A DNA stretch of 64,000 nt. Origin: JAIOQA01 sp035493675. GTDB taxonomy: Bacteria; Myxococcota_A; Polyangia; Haliangiales; Haliangiaceae. The DNA is taken from contig DATJIA010000013.1 of NCBI GenBank assembly GCA_035493675.1, forward strand, positions 1-64,000, given 5' to 3'. Of the stretch, positions 8,512 to 18,047 are shown in pieces. Under the pieces are notes generated by a model that saw only the letters and a list, made by a program, of their open reading frames with translations, was not told the origin of the DNA and ran no database searches. How positions within the stretch are numbered: the first letter of the stretch is position 1; the number at the start of each line of letters is the position of its first letter. The translations under genes were made by a program, and so were the position numbers.

Positions 8512-11500
8512 TCGATCGACGCCGGCCACTTCTCGAGGCGCGCGCGCACGCCGAGCAGATCGTCGCGCACGCTGGCGCGCACGAGCGCGAGGATGCGATC
8601 GCGCGGCTCCGACGCGCCGGCCGGCTCGGTCTCGAGCACGCGCACGCACGCCGCGAGATCGCCGGCGACGACCAAGCCGACGCGATCGGCGGCGCGCTCG
8701 GTCGCCTCGAGCCAGTCGAGCGCGGCGCGGGTCGCGTCGAGCTTGCGCGCGGTCAGGCGCGCGCCGATGCGCACGACCTGCTCGCACGCGACCGGATCGA
8801 GCGAGGACGCCAGCCAGCGCGCGGCGCGACCGCGCGCGTCGCCGGCCGGGCTGCCGGCGGCGAGCACCTGCGCGAGCTCGACGAGCTGCGCGAGATCGCC
8901 GGCGCGCGGGCACAAGAGCCGCGCGAAGCGATCGGCGCGGATGTCCGCCATGCGGCGCGCGAGCGTGAACGCCAGGGCGCGCTCGTCGAGCGCGGCGGGC
9001 CCGAGCACGACCAGCGGCGCGAGCGCGCCGTCGCGATCGCGCAAGGCGACCCGGCACGACGCCGCTTGATCCGGATCGACGTGGATCGTCGGGCGCGCGA
9101 TGCCGAGCGCGCCGATCACGCGGCGGATCACGCGGGCGATCGGGCCGTCGTCGTCGAGCGGCGCGCCCGGGAGGCGGCGCGGCGGCGGTTGCACGCGCGC
9201 GCGCTCGGCGGCGACCACCGGCGCGACCAGCGCGAACAGGGCCGACAGCTCGAGATCGACCGCGGGGCCCGACAAGGTCCACCAGCCGTCGTCGTCGATC
9301 GCGAACGCGCCGTCGTCGGTGATCGGGCGCGACGCCTTCGCCGACGGCGACACCGCGCGCACGCCGATCACCGCGAGCGCGTCGGTGCACGCGCGCGCGT
9401 GGTGCATGCGGCCGGTCTGCGCGTAGAGCAGCGCGAGCGTCTCGTACGAGGCGCTGCGCGCGAGGTTGCGATCGAGGATGTCTTGATGCTGCGCGATCGC
9501 GTCGTCGCGGTGATCGGCGCCGGCGGCGACGTACAGCTCGGCGAGGCGCAGCCTCCTCGACAGATCGTCCGGATCGAGCGTGAGCGCGACCTCGTACGCG
9601 CACAGCGCGTCGTCGTTGCGGCCGAGCTTCGAGCACAGCTCGCCGAGGCGATCCCACAGGCGCAGGCTCTCGCCGGCGCGGACCTCGCCCTCGCCGAGCC
9701 GCAGCTGCTCGAGGCGGCGGTAGTAGAAGCGCATCAGCTTGGTGTCGTCTCCGGCGAGCATCGCCTCCAATTCGTCGGCGACCGCGAAGTCGAGCGGCGC
9801 GTCCTCGACGGCGAGCGCGAGCGCGTCGCACGCGTCGGCGGGCCGCGCGAGCTCGTCGCGCAGGATCATCGCGGCGAGGCGCCGATAGCCGGCGCGCACC
9901 GACGGATCCTGCTCGGTGTCGATCAAGCGCTGCACGAGATCGAGGCCGTAGGTCCAATCGCCCTCGCCGGCGACGAGGCCGAGCGACTTGGTGAGCAAGA
10001 TGTGATCGCCGGGGCGATACGCGAGCGCCTCGCGGTACATCTCCCGCGCGCTGTTGGGATCGCCGAGCCGATCGGCGTAGAGATCGCCGAGCGTCGCGTA
10101 GCGCGCGGCCTTCTCGTCGGGCGGCGCGCCCTGCGCGAGCGCGAGCTGGATCTCGACCAGCGCCTCGGGGAGATCGGCATCGAGCTCCAACCGCAAGAGC
10201 AGCGAGGCGCGATGACCGGGATCGAGCGCGAGCGCGATCGACGCGTGACGCCGCGCCTCCTCGCGATCCTTCAGCTCGAACGCGCAGCGCGCGGCGCGAT
10301 AGTGCAGCTCCGCGCACGCCGCGTGCGGGAGCTCGCCCTCGTCGTGCTCGAGCAGCAGATCGATCAGCGGCCGCGCCTCCGCCCACCTGCCGCGCTCGAA
10401 GTACAGCTCGGCGAGCACGCGGCGCGGCGCCGGATCGCTCGGATCGATCGCGAGCGCGCGCGACAAGCACTCGACCGCGCGCGTCGAGTCGGCGGCGGCC
10501 AGGCGGATCAGGGTGCGGTGCAGGCGCAGCGGCTCGTGCGTCGACGCGCACAGCTCGGCGAGGATCGGCGCCGCGAGCTCGAGCGCGCCGGTCTCCCAGT
10601 AGAGATCGGCGAGCGCGGCGGCGGCGCGGCGATCGCCGGGATCGAGCTCGCGCACGGCGCGGAACAGCTCGCCGGCGCGCTCGGTCTCGCCGAGCAGCGC
10701 GCACAGCTCCGCGGCGTCGCCGAGCAGGCGCGCGCGATCGTCGGCGAGCGCGGGACGATTCGCCGCGTCGAGCAAGAGCTCGAGCGCGCCCGCCAGCTCG
10801 CCGCGCTCGCGGCGCAGCGCGACCAGCGCGTCGACGGCGGCGGGGAAGTCGGCGTCGGCCTCGCGCGCGCGGACCAGCAGATCGTGCGCGACGTCGGCGT
10901 CGTGCAGGCCGTGCCACGCGATCTCCGCCGCGCGATGGAGCGTGCGCGCCTTCGGCGCCGCGTCGGTCGTGACGTACGCGAGCCGCAGGTGCGCGGCGAG
11001 CGCGTCCTCGTGCGCGTCTTCCTGCGCGGCGAGGCGCGCGATCGCGTCGAGGGTCTCGCCGCGATCGGGCTCGAGCCGATCGGCGAGGCGATACGCGTCG
11101 AGCGCGGCCTCGGCGTCGCCGAGCTCGCGATCGTAGAGCGCGCCGAGCTCGCGGAAGATCGCGGCGCGATCGATCGGCGACGCGATCTCCGCGCGCCGCC
11201 GCAACAGCTCGATCAACGACGCCCACTCGCCGTTCGCGCGATAGAAGCGCTCGAGCGCGGTCGCCGCGTCGCGATTGTCCGGATCGATCGCGAGCACCCA
11301 CTCGTGACAGTCGGCGGCGCGCCACGCGGCGCCCTGCTTCTCCCAGCCGGCGGCGATCGCCGCGAACCAGCGCGCGCGCGACGCGTCGTCGCCATGGCGC
11401 GCGATCGCGCTCATCGCGTCGAGCGGCAGCTCCTTCCAGCGATCGGTCGCGCGCGCGAGGCGCACGAGCGGATCGAGATCGACCGGCGAGGCATCGTCGG

Positions 11501-11783
11501 CGAACGCGCCGAGCCGCGCGGTCAACGCGCGATCCGCATCGCCGATCGCGTGCTCGAGATCGTCGGCGAGGTCGCGCAGGATCTCCGCGCTGGCCTGGCC
11601 GGCGTCGGCCTCCGCGACGCGATCGAGCTGCACGTGGATCAAGCGCTCCCACGCCTCGCGATCGTCGAGCGACGACGCCGCCCGCTCGACCGCCGCGGCG
11701 AGCCGCGCCCCGTCGATCTCGGGCAGCTCGTCGGCGAGCGCACGCGTCAGCGCTTGTACGACATCCCCAGCGATCACCGGCAT
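8448..11783 (-). CDS. Large tetratricopeptide repeat protein
   Basis: A cytosolic-looking protein of about 1111 residues built mainly of TPR units spaced through residues 100-850 (for example CLSRALAIDPSDPAPRRVLA and ALDAYRLADRLEPDRGETLD). The last 250 residues are not clearly TPR and contain an Arg/Ala/Asp-rich region of unknown fold. No signal peptide or membrane helix was seen. The ATG at 11783 is preferred; a TTG at 11801 would add six residues, and neither has a clear ribosome binding site. It may act as a scaffold. The last 64 bases overlap the 3' end of the MerR-TPR gene on the other strand, so the final 20 or so residues may be unconstrained. Confidence 0.8.
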   Translation of the reverse strand: MPVIAGDVVQALTRALADELPEIDGARLAAAVERAASSLDDREAWERLIHVQLDRVAEADAGQASAEILRDLADDLEHAIGDADRALTARLGAFADDASPVDLDPLVRLARATDRWKELPLDAMSAIARHGDDASRARWFAAIAAGWEKQGAAWRAADCHEWVLAIDPDNRDAATALERFYRANGEWASLIELLRRRAEIASPIDRAAIFRELGALYDRELGDAEAALDAYRLADRLEPDRGETLDAIARLAAQEDAHEDALAAHLRLAYVTTDAAPKARTLHRAAEIAWHGLHDADVAHDLLVRAREADADFPAAVDALVALRRERGELAGALELLLDAANRPALADDRARLLGDAAELCALLGETERAGELFRAVRELDPGDRRAAAALADLYWETGALELAAPILAELCASTHEPLRLHRTLIRLAAADSTRAVECLSRALAIDPSDPAPRRVLAELYFERGRWAEARPLIDLLLEHDEGELPHAACAELHYRAARCAFELKDREEARRHASIALALDPGHRASLLLRLELDADLPEALVEIQLALAQGAPPDEKAARYATLGDLYADRLGDPNSAREMYREALAYRPGDHILLTKSLGLVAGEGDWTYGLDLVQRLIDTEQDPSVRAGYRRLAAMILRDELARPADACDALALAVEDAPLDFAVADELEAMLAGDDTKLMRFYYRRLEQLRLGEGEVRAGESLRLWDRLGELCSKLGRNDDALCAYEVALTLDPDDLSRRLRLAELYVAAGADHRDDAIAQHQDILDRNLARSASYETLALLYAQTGRMHHARACTDALAVIGVRAVSPSAKASRPITDDGAFAIDDDGWWTLSGPAVDLELSALFALVAPVVAAERARVQPPPRRLPGAPLDDDGPIARVIRRVIGALGIARPTIHVDPDQAASCRVALRDRDGALAPLVVLGPAALDERALAFTLARRMADIRADRFARLLCPRAGDLAQLVELAQVLAAGSPAGDARGRAARWLASSLDPVACEQVVRIGARLTARKLDATRAALDWLEATERAADRVGLVVAGDLAACVRVLETEPAGASEPRDRILALVRASVRDDLLGVRARLEKWPASIDQAARNSRARADHSLSASSSR

Positions 11784-11869
11784 GAGGCTGTGGATTAGCA
11801 AGCGCGATGCCGCCGCCCGCGCCCGCGATCCTCACCACTTGAGCGCCCGCCCGGCGGGGAGCCGCCGCC

Positions 11870-12796
11870 TCAGATCGCTGCCGCCTCCACCAGCCGCTCG
11901 CGCAGCCAGCGGTGCCCCGGGTCCTGATGCAGGCGCTCGTGCCACGCCATCGCGATCGTGAACCCGGTCATCTCGAACGGCGGCGCGAGCAGCTCGAGCC
12001 CGACCGCCTCGGCGTACAGGCGCGCGAGCCGCGACGGGATCGTCGCGACCAGATCGCTCGCCGCGACCACGTGCGGCGCGATCAAGAAGTGCGGCACGCG
12101 CACGGCGATCCGCCGCGTGCGGCCGAGCTCGGCGAGCCGATCGTCGACGCGGCTGCCCGGCGTGCCGCGCGGCGCGACCAGCAGGTGGTTCAGCTCGCAG
12201 AAGCGCGCGAGGGTCAGCCGCTGCGCCGCCGCGGGATGCCCGGTGCGCACGACGCAGCGGAAGTCTTCGTCGAACAAGCGGCGCTGGTAGAAGCCCGCGG
12301 GCCAGGCCGGCGCGCTCCACACGCCGAGCGCGAGATCGACGTCGGCGGCGGCGAGCGCGGGCCCGAGATCGCCGTCGGGCACCGGCACGACCCAGAGATC
12401 GATCCCGGGCGCGTCGATCGCGAGGCGCGCGGCCAGCCGCGGCAGCAGGATCAGCTCGGCGTAGTCGACGGTCGCGATCCGGAACGTGCGGCGCGCGGTG
12501 GTCGCGTCGAAGCGCGGCTCGCCGCGGATCGCCTGCTTCACGCCGTCGAGCGCGCGGCGCAGGGCGGGCGCGATCGCCTCGGCGCGCGCGGTCAGCACCA
12601 ACCCGCTCGCGCTGCGCACCAGCAGCGGATCGCCGAACGCCTCGCGCAGCTTGGCCAGCGCGTGGCTGACCGCCGACTGCGTGCGCCCGAGCCGCGACGC
12701 CGCGCGCGTGACGTGCCGCTCGTCGAGCAGCGCGTCGAGGACGACCAGCGCGTTCAGGTCCAGCCCCGCCAGCTCGGCATCATGCACGGAACTCAT
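11870..12796 (-). CDS. LysR-family transcriptional regulator
   Basis: A 308-residue LysR regulator. The N-terminal helix-turn-helix covers about residues 15-75 (LNALVVLDALLDERHVTRAA, RTQSAVSHALAKLREAFGDP, LLVR). The substrate-binding co-inducer domain follows (about 90-300), with the typical TFRIATVDY strand at its start. It is divergent from the NmrA-like reductase gene, 74 bases apart, which is the usual arrangement for a LysR protein regulating its neighbour. The ATG at 12796 is chosen; an in-frame ATG at 12814 would add six residues but lies inside a dyad that may be its operator. Confidence 0.9.
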   Translation of the reverse strand: MSSVHDAELAGLDLNALVVLDALLDERHVTRAASRLGRTQSAVSHALAKLREAFGDPLLVRSASGLVLTARAEAIAPALRRALDGVKQAIRGEPRFDATTARRTFRIATVDYAELILLPRLAARLAIDAPGIDLWVVPVPDGDLGPALAAADVDLALGVWSAPAWPAGFYQRRLFDEDFRCVVRTGHPAAAQRLTLARFCELNHLLVAPRGTPGSRVDDRLAELGRTRRIAVRVPHFLIAPHVVAASDLVATIPSRLARLYAEAVGLELLAPPFEMTGFTIAMAWHERLHQDPGHRWLRERLVEAAAI

Positions 12797-12797
12797 G

Positions 12798-12814
12798 ATG
12801 GCTATGAGTAGCAT
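12798..12814. promoter_or_regulatory. Dyad, possible LysR operator
   Basis: ATGGCTATGAGTAGCAT is an imperfect dyad (ATGxCTA and TAGCAT arms) in the LysR/NmrA divergent region. LysR proteins usually bind such dyads near their own promoter. The assignment is by position and symmetry only. Confidence 0.3.
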
Positions 12815-12870
12815 GCGTTGGATTCCTAGTCGCGCCGCGCGCAGAGTGGGTCGCGAAAGGAACGAACGCC

Positions 12871-13725
12871 ATGTACGTCATCGCTGGAGTCTCTGGTCAC
12901 ACCGGTTCCGTCGCCGCCGACACGCTGCTCTCGCAGGGCGAGAAGGTGCGCGTGATCGTCCGCGACGCCGCGAAGGGCGCGAGCTGGAAGGCGCGCGGCG
13001 CCGAGGTCGCGATCGCCGCGCTCGAGGACACCAAGGCGCTGAGCCGCGCGCTCGAAGGCGCGACCGGGGCGTACGTCCTGGTGCCGCCGCGCATGGGCTC
13101 GCAGGATCCGCTCGGCGAGAACCGCGCGGTGGTCGCGTCGATCGCCGCCGCCGTCCGGGCCGCGAAGGTCCCGCACGTCGTGCTCTTGTCGTCGGTCGGC
13201 GCGCAGCTGGAGTCGGGCACCGGCCCGATCCAATCGGTGCACCACGCCGAGGTCGAGCTCGCCAAGACCGGCGCGGCGCTCACGTCGATCCGCGCGTCGT
13301 ACTTCCTCGAGAACTGGCAGAACTCGCTCGGCGCGCTCGACCAGGGCATCTTGCCCGGCTTCGTCCCGACCGACCTGCGCTTCCCGATGGTCGCGACCGC
13401 CGACATCGGCCGCACGATCGCGCGCGCGCTCGTCGAGAAGACGCCGGGCGTGATCGAGCTCAGCGGTCCCAAGGATCACACCGCCGAGGAGATCGCGGCG
13501 ATCGTCAGCGGCATCGTCGGCAAGCCGATCAAGGCCGTGCAGGGTCCGCTCGATCAGGTCGTGCCGACCTTCACGAGCTTCGGCATCTCGGCGCCGGTCG
13601 CGCAGCTGTTCGCCGAGATGTACGAGGGCATCATCGCCGGCCGGGTCGCGTCGCAGCCCGGCAACCGCCAGGTCCGCGGCACGACGACGGCGGAGCAGGT
13701 GCTCCGCGCCGCGCTCAACCGATGA
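12871..13725 (+). CDS. NmrA-like NAD(P)-binding reductase
   Basis: A 284-residue single-domain Rossmann protein of the NmrA/SDR-atypical group. The nucleotide motif GVSGHTG lies at residues 6-12, after strand MYVIA, and the second strand VRVIVRD suggests NADP preference (Arg after the strand). The mid region (SSVGAQLESGTGPIQSVHHA) and a C-terminal domain ending TTAEQVLRAALNR match quinone-oxidoreductase or redox-sensing members. The ATG is preceded by AAAGGAACG. It is divergent from the LysR gene, which probably regulates it. Its 3' end overlaps cdsA on the other strand by 11 bases. Confidence 0.88.
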   Translation: MYVIAGVSGHTGSVAADTLLSQGEKVRVIVRDAAKGASWKARGAEVAIAALEDTKALSRALEGATGAYVLVPPRMGSQDPLGENRAVVASIAAAVRAAKVPHVVLLSSVGAQLESGTGPIQSVHHAEVELAKTGAALTSIRASYFLENWQNSLGALDQGILPGFVPTDLRFPMVATADIGRTIARALVEKTPGVIELSGPKDHTAEEIAAIVSGIVGKPIKAVQGPLDQVVPTFTSFGISAPVAQLFAEMYEGIIAGRVASQPGNRQVRGTTTAEQVLRAALNR

Positions 13726-14581
13726 AGGCGCGGACCTGCACGTAGAGCAGCAGGTACGGGCCGAGGAACAGCACGGCGTCGACGCGATCGAGCAAGCCGC
13801 CGTGCCCGCCGAGCAGCCCGCCGGAGTCCTTGACGCCGGTCGAGCGCTTCATCAGCGACTCGGCGAGATCGCCCATCTGCCCGAGGATCGCGCCGGGCCC
13901 GGCGATCAGGACCACATCCGCCCAGCTCAGCGCGATCTCCTTCGGGAACAGCGCGCGCATGATCAAGCCGCCTGCGATCGATCCGGCGAGCCCGCCCCAC
14001 GCGCCGGCCCACGTCTTCTTCGGCGACACCGCCGGATAGAGCTTCTTGTCGCCGAGGAAGCGACCCGCGAAGTACGCGCCGGTGTCGCCGATCCACGCGA
14101 CGACCAGCACGAAGATCACCATGTACCCGCCGAAGTAGACGTCGATCTTCGCGAGCACCGTGAAGCACAGCCCCGCGTAGACGATGCCCGCGATCGTGAA
14201 CGCCGCGCGCTTCGCGACGGTCTCGATCTCGCCGAAGCGGAACAAGTAGTAGAGCAGCGGCGCGAGCACCGCGAACGCGAGCACGGCGAAGTCGTTGTCG
14301 GTGAGCGCGGCCCACCGCGGGCCGGTCGCGCCGACCGCCTCGAGCGTGTGCCGCGACATCCAGAAGTACGCGATGCACGCGAGCGCGCCGAAGATCGTCG
14401 ACGCGATCCGGTCGGTGCGATCTTCGAGCGTCATCGCGAACCACTCGTACATCGCGAGGACCGACGCGACGAGCACGAGGCCCCACGTCGGCACCACCGA
14501 GTGCTGCAGCACGATCAGCAGCACGATCGGGACCGCGATCACGGCGACCAAGAAGCGCGACGCGAGATTGCCGATCGCCAT
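13715..14581 (-). CDS. cdsA: Phosphatidate cytidylyltransferase
   Basis: A 288-residue integral membrane enzyme making CDP-diacylglycerol from phosphatidic acid and CTP, the branch point of phospholipid synthesis. Several membrane helices are visible (for example FLVAVIAVPIVLLIVL near the N-terminus). The C-terminal family signature is intact: SLMKRSTGVKDSGG followed by HGGLLDRVD, with the conserved Lys-Arg, Lys-Asp and Asp-Arg-x-Asp residues. Its ATG overlaps the stop of uppS by one base (ATGA), so the two are translationally coupled. The uppS-cdsA order is common in bacteria. Confidence 0.97.
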   Translation of the reverse strand: MAIGNLASRFLVAVIAVPIVLLIVLQHSVVPTWGLVLVASVLAMYEWFAMTLEDRTDRIASTIFGALACIAYFWMSRHTLEAVGATGPRWAALTDNDFAVLAFAVLAPLLYYLFRFGEIETVAKRAAFTIAGIVYAGLCFTVLAKIDVYFGGYMVIFVLVVAWIGDTGAYFAGRFLGDKKLYPAVSPKKTWAGAWGGLAGSIAGGLIMRALFPKEIALSWADVVLIAGPGAILGQMGDLAESLMKRSTGVKDSGGLLGGHGGLLDRVDAVLFLGPYLLLYVQVRAFIG

Positions 14582-15312
14582 CAGCCTGCCCCTTCGACGT
14601 CAGAAGATGCGACCTGCTTCGACGTGAGGCCGAAGCGTCGCTCGCGCCGCGCGTACTCCTCGAGCGCGGCGTAGAGGTGCTGGCGCCGGAAGTCCGGCCA
14701 CAGCGTCTCGCTGAAGACGAGCTCGGCGTACGCGAGCTCCCACAGCATGAAGTTCGAGATGCGCTGCTCGCCGCTGGTGCGGATCAAGAGATCGAGCGGC
14801 GGCAGGCGATGGGTCGGCAGGTAGTTGGTCACCGTGTCGACGTCGACGGCCTTGATCGCGCCGGCGTGGAAGTCGCGCGCGATCGCCGCGACCGCGCGCG
14901 CGATCGACTCGCGCCCGCCGTACGAGAGCGCGAGCGTGAGCGTCATGCTCTTGTTGTTCGCGGACTCCGCGCGCAGCGCATCGAGCGGGTCGCGTACCGA
15001 CGAGGGCAGCTTCTCGACGTCGCCGATCGCGTCGAGGCGGATGTCGTTGTCCATGATCTCGGCGCGCTCGCCGAGCAGGTACTCGCGCAAGAGATCCATC
15101 AGCGCGCCGACCTCTTCTGCCGGCCGCTGCCAGTTCTGCGACGAGAACGCGTAGAGCGTGATCGCCTCCAGGCCGATCTGCCGCGCGGCGCGCGTGATGT
15201 CGCGGACCGAATCGGCGCCGACGCGATGGCCTTCGACGCGCGGAAGTCCGCGCGACTCCGCCCAGCGGCCGTTGCCGTCCATGATGATGCCGACGTGGCG
15301 CGGCAGGGTCAT
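14581..15312 (-). CDS. uppS: Isoprenyl (undecaprenyl diphosphate) synthase
   Basis: A 243-residue cis-prenyltransferase that extends farnesyl diphosphate with isopentenyl diphosphate to make the lipid carrier for peptidoglycan and O-antigen. The catalytic Asp12 sits in IIMDGNGRWA, and the C-terminal signature DLLIRTSGEQRISNF is followed by W-E-L-A-Y-A-E-L. Length is normal for the family. It is the first gene of a two-gene unit with cdsA (one-base overlap). This supports the nearby penicillin-binding protein in cell-wall synthesis. The start at 15312 gives the canonical TLPRHVGIIMDG N-terminus. Confidence 0.97.
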   Translation of the reverse strand: MTLPRHVGIIMDGNGRWAESRGLPRVEGHRVGADSVRDITRAARQIGLEAITLYAFSSQNWQRPAEEVGALMDLLREYLLGERAEIMDNDIRLDAIGDVEKLPSSVRDPLDALRAESANNKSMTLTLALSYGGRESIARAVAAIARDFHAGAIKAVDVDTVTNYLPTHRLPPLDLLIRTSGEQRISNFMLWELAYAELVFSETLWPDFRRQHLYAALEEYARRERRFGLTSKQVASSDVEGAG

Positions 15313-15394
15313 CGGAAGGCACGGCAGTTAGCACGCGGGACGTGCGCGTTGCAACGTGCGCCTCGATCTCGTACGCTCAACTAAAGAGAAAGCC

Positions 15395-16276
<882 letters not shown>

Positions 16277-16400
16277 ATCTTCACCGCGGCCGACCAAGCC
16301 GCGTGTGAAACATCCGCCACACCACGGGTCTTGCCGGATTGGATCTCGGCCCGTTAGGTCTTCCTTGCTGAGGGCGCGCGGGTTGCATACCTTTGTGGGT

Positions 16401-17351
16401 ATGCGCAGGGTCGGGTTCGCCATCGCTGTCCTCGTCGGTGCGCTCGCCGCGCCGGTGCGGGCCGGAAGTGCGGACGAGCCCATCGATCCCGACGAGGTCG
16501 TCGAACCTCGGCTGCCGACGGTGCAGCTGGTCCAGGCCTGGCCCAAGACCAAGCAGGCGCTGCTCTACGATCCGATCCAGGGCACGTATGTCGTGGTCGC
16601 CGCGGGCCAGAACGTGGATGGGTTCCGCGTCTCGCGGATCGGCAAGAACCAGATCGTCCTGTCGACGATCGGCGGCGCCGCGCGCGACTACGTGCTCTTG
16701 CCGACGCCGGTCGCGGATCTGCCGGATGCGCCGGCGCCGACCGCGAACGCACCGAAGGTCGCGCCGCCACCGCCCGCTGATCCGCCCGCGCCTCCGCGGC
16801 CCGATCTCCTCGATCCGTATCCGTCGGGCGTGCTCGATCCGTACGGCGCCGAAGGCGTGCGCGTGGTCGTCGCGCCCGACAAGTCGAAGGCGCAGCCGAC
16901 GCAACCGACGCCGCCGCCTCCGCCGACGACGAACGTCCCGGCGATCACGAAGCCGGCCGTCACCCCGCCGCCCGCGCCGCCCAAGACCAAGACGCCGCCG
17001 CCGGCGGTGACCAAGCCGGTGCCGCCCCCGCCGCCGCCGAGCGCGAACGGCGCCGTCGTCCTCTCCAAGAAGGAGCTCAACGACGCCCTCGCCGACTTCG
17101 CGACCCTCACCAAGGACTCGCGGCTCACGCTCGGCCCGACCGGCGTCGCGTTCGCGCACGTCGCGCCGAATTCGCTGTTCGCGCGCGTCGGCCTCAAGGA
17201 CGGCGATCGCATCGTGACGATCAACGGCGCGCCGATCCGTTCGCTCGACGACGCCGCCGACCTCTACGCGCAGCTCGGCGGCATGAAGCAGCTCACCCTC
17301 GACGTCGTCCGCGGCACCGGGCACGTCACGCTGCACGCAGATCTCCGCTAG
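16401..17351 (+). CDS. GspC-like secreted/membrane PDZ-domain protein
   Basis: A 316-residue protein. MRRVGFAIAVLVGALAAPVRA is a signal sequence or anchor. Residues about 35-100 resemble the homology region of type II secretion GspC (AAGQNVDGFRVSRIGKNQIV). A Pro-rich linker (about 110-215) leads to a C-terminal PDZ domain at about 225-316, with the carboxylate-binding-type loop in GLKDGDRIVTINGAPI. GspC links the inner-membrane platform to the secretin, but no other gsp genes lie beside it, so it could be a stand-alone GspC-like protein. The ATG at 16401 gives the signal peptide; an upstream in-frame start would bury it. Confidence 0.75.
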   Translation: MRRVGFAIAVLVGALAAPVRAGSADEPIDPDEVVEPRLPTVQLVQAWPKTKQALLYDPIQGTYVVVAAGQNVDGFRVSRIGKNQIVLSTIGGAARDYVLLPTPVADLPDAPAPTANAPKVAPPPPADPPAPPRPDLLDPYPSGVLDPYGAEGVRVVVAPDKSKAQPTQPTPPPPPTTNVPAITKPAVTPPPAPPKTKTPPPAVTKPVPPPPPPSANGAVVLSKKELNDALADFATLTKDSRLTLGPTGVAFAHVAPNSLFARVGLKDGDRIVTINGAPIRSLDDAADLYAQLGGMKQLTLDVVRGTGHVTLHADLR

Positions 17352-17391
17352 AAGCCTGGGCCCCTCGCGGCGCGCCCGCGCCTGGATTACG

Positions 17392-18045
17392 ATGGGAGCG
17401 AAAGGGGCCTTGGTGAGGATCGACCTGCGATTGCCGGACGAGTCGGAGTGGCTGAAGGTCTTCGACCCTCGCGACAGCACGCTGATCGCCGCGGTCTCCA
17501 AGCCGCCTCCGGTCGGCTCGCAGGTGCGCGTCGATCTCGTGATCGGCAAGGAAGGCGCGCGCGTGATCCTGCACGGTCAGGTGATCACGCATCGCGACGA
17601 CGGCCCCGGCGGATGCACGGTCGCGATCTCTCCCGCCGACCGCGAGAAGATCAACTACGTGAACGGCTTCGTCCGCGGCGGCCTGTTGAACCTGCGCGAG
17701 CGGCGTCGCTTGCCGGTGCGGCTCGAGGTCACGTACGGCGGGCTCGAAGGGCCGTGCAAGACGTTCACGCGCGACATCAACGAAGAGGGCGTCTTCATCC
17801 TCACCGACGCGCCGCTGCCGGAGGAGTCGGAGGTGCATCTGTTCGTCGCGGTGCCCGGCGCCGCGCAGCCGCTCTCGCTGACCGGCATCGTGCAGCACAC
17901 GGTCGTGCCCGACGACGAGGACATCCCGGGCATGGGCATCTTGTTCAAGCTCGACGAAGCGCAGCGCGCCGCGGTGGTCAAGGCCGTCGACGAGCTCGAG
18001 CGCGCGTTCATGTCGGGCTCGTTGCCCGAAGCGCTCCTCTTATAG
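17392..18045 (+). CDS. PilZ-domain protein
   Basis: A 217-residue protein with a PilZ domain in its C-terminal half. The cyclic-di-GMP signature is present as RERRRLPVR (RxxxR, about residues 102-110) and, after an arginine in TRDINEEGVF, a D-x-N-x-x-G version of the usual D/N-x-S-x-x-G. The N-terminal 95 residues are a beta-rich domain, possibly a second degenerate PilZ/YcgR-N-like fold. Binding of c-di-GMP is likely but the Ser-to-Asn change makes affinity uncertain. It lies two bases before the MBL-like gene, so these are probably one operon with the PBP and tat genes. Confidence 0.85.
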   Translation: MGAKGALVRIDLRLPDESEWLKVFDPRDSTLIAAVSKPPPVGSQVRVDLVIGKEGARVILHGQVITHRDDGPGGCTVAISPADREKINYVNGFVRGGLLNLRERRRLPVRLEVTYGGLEGPCKTFTRDINEEGVFILTDAPLPEESEVHLFVAVPGAAQPLSLTGIVQHTVVPDDEDIPGMGILFKLDEAQRAAVVKAVDELERAFMSGSLPEALLL

Positions 18046-18047
18046 CC

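Noticed and set aside
7519..11838. Long minus-strand frame through the TPR region
   Set aside because: Arg-rich shadow of the TPR gene at 8448-11783; no domain pattern.
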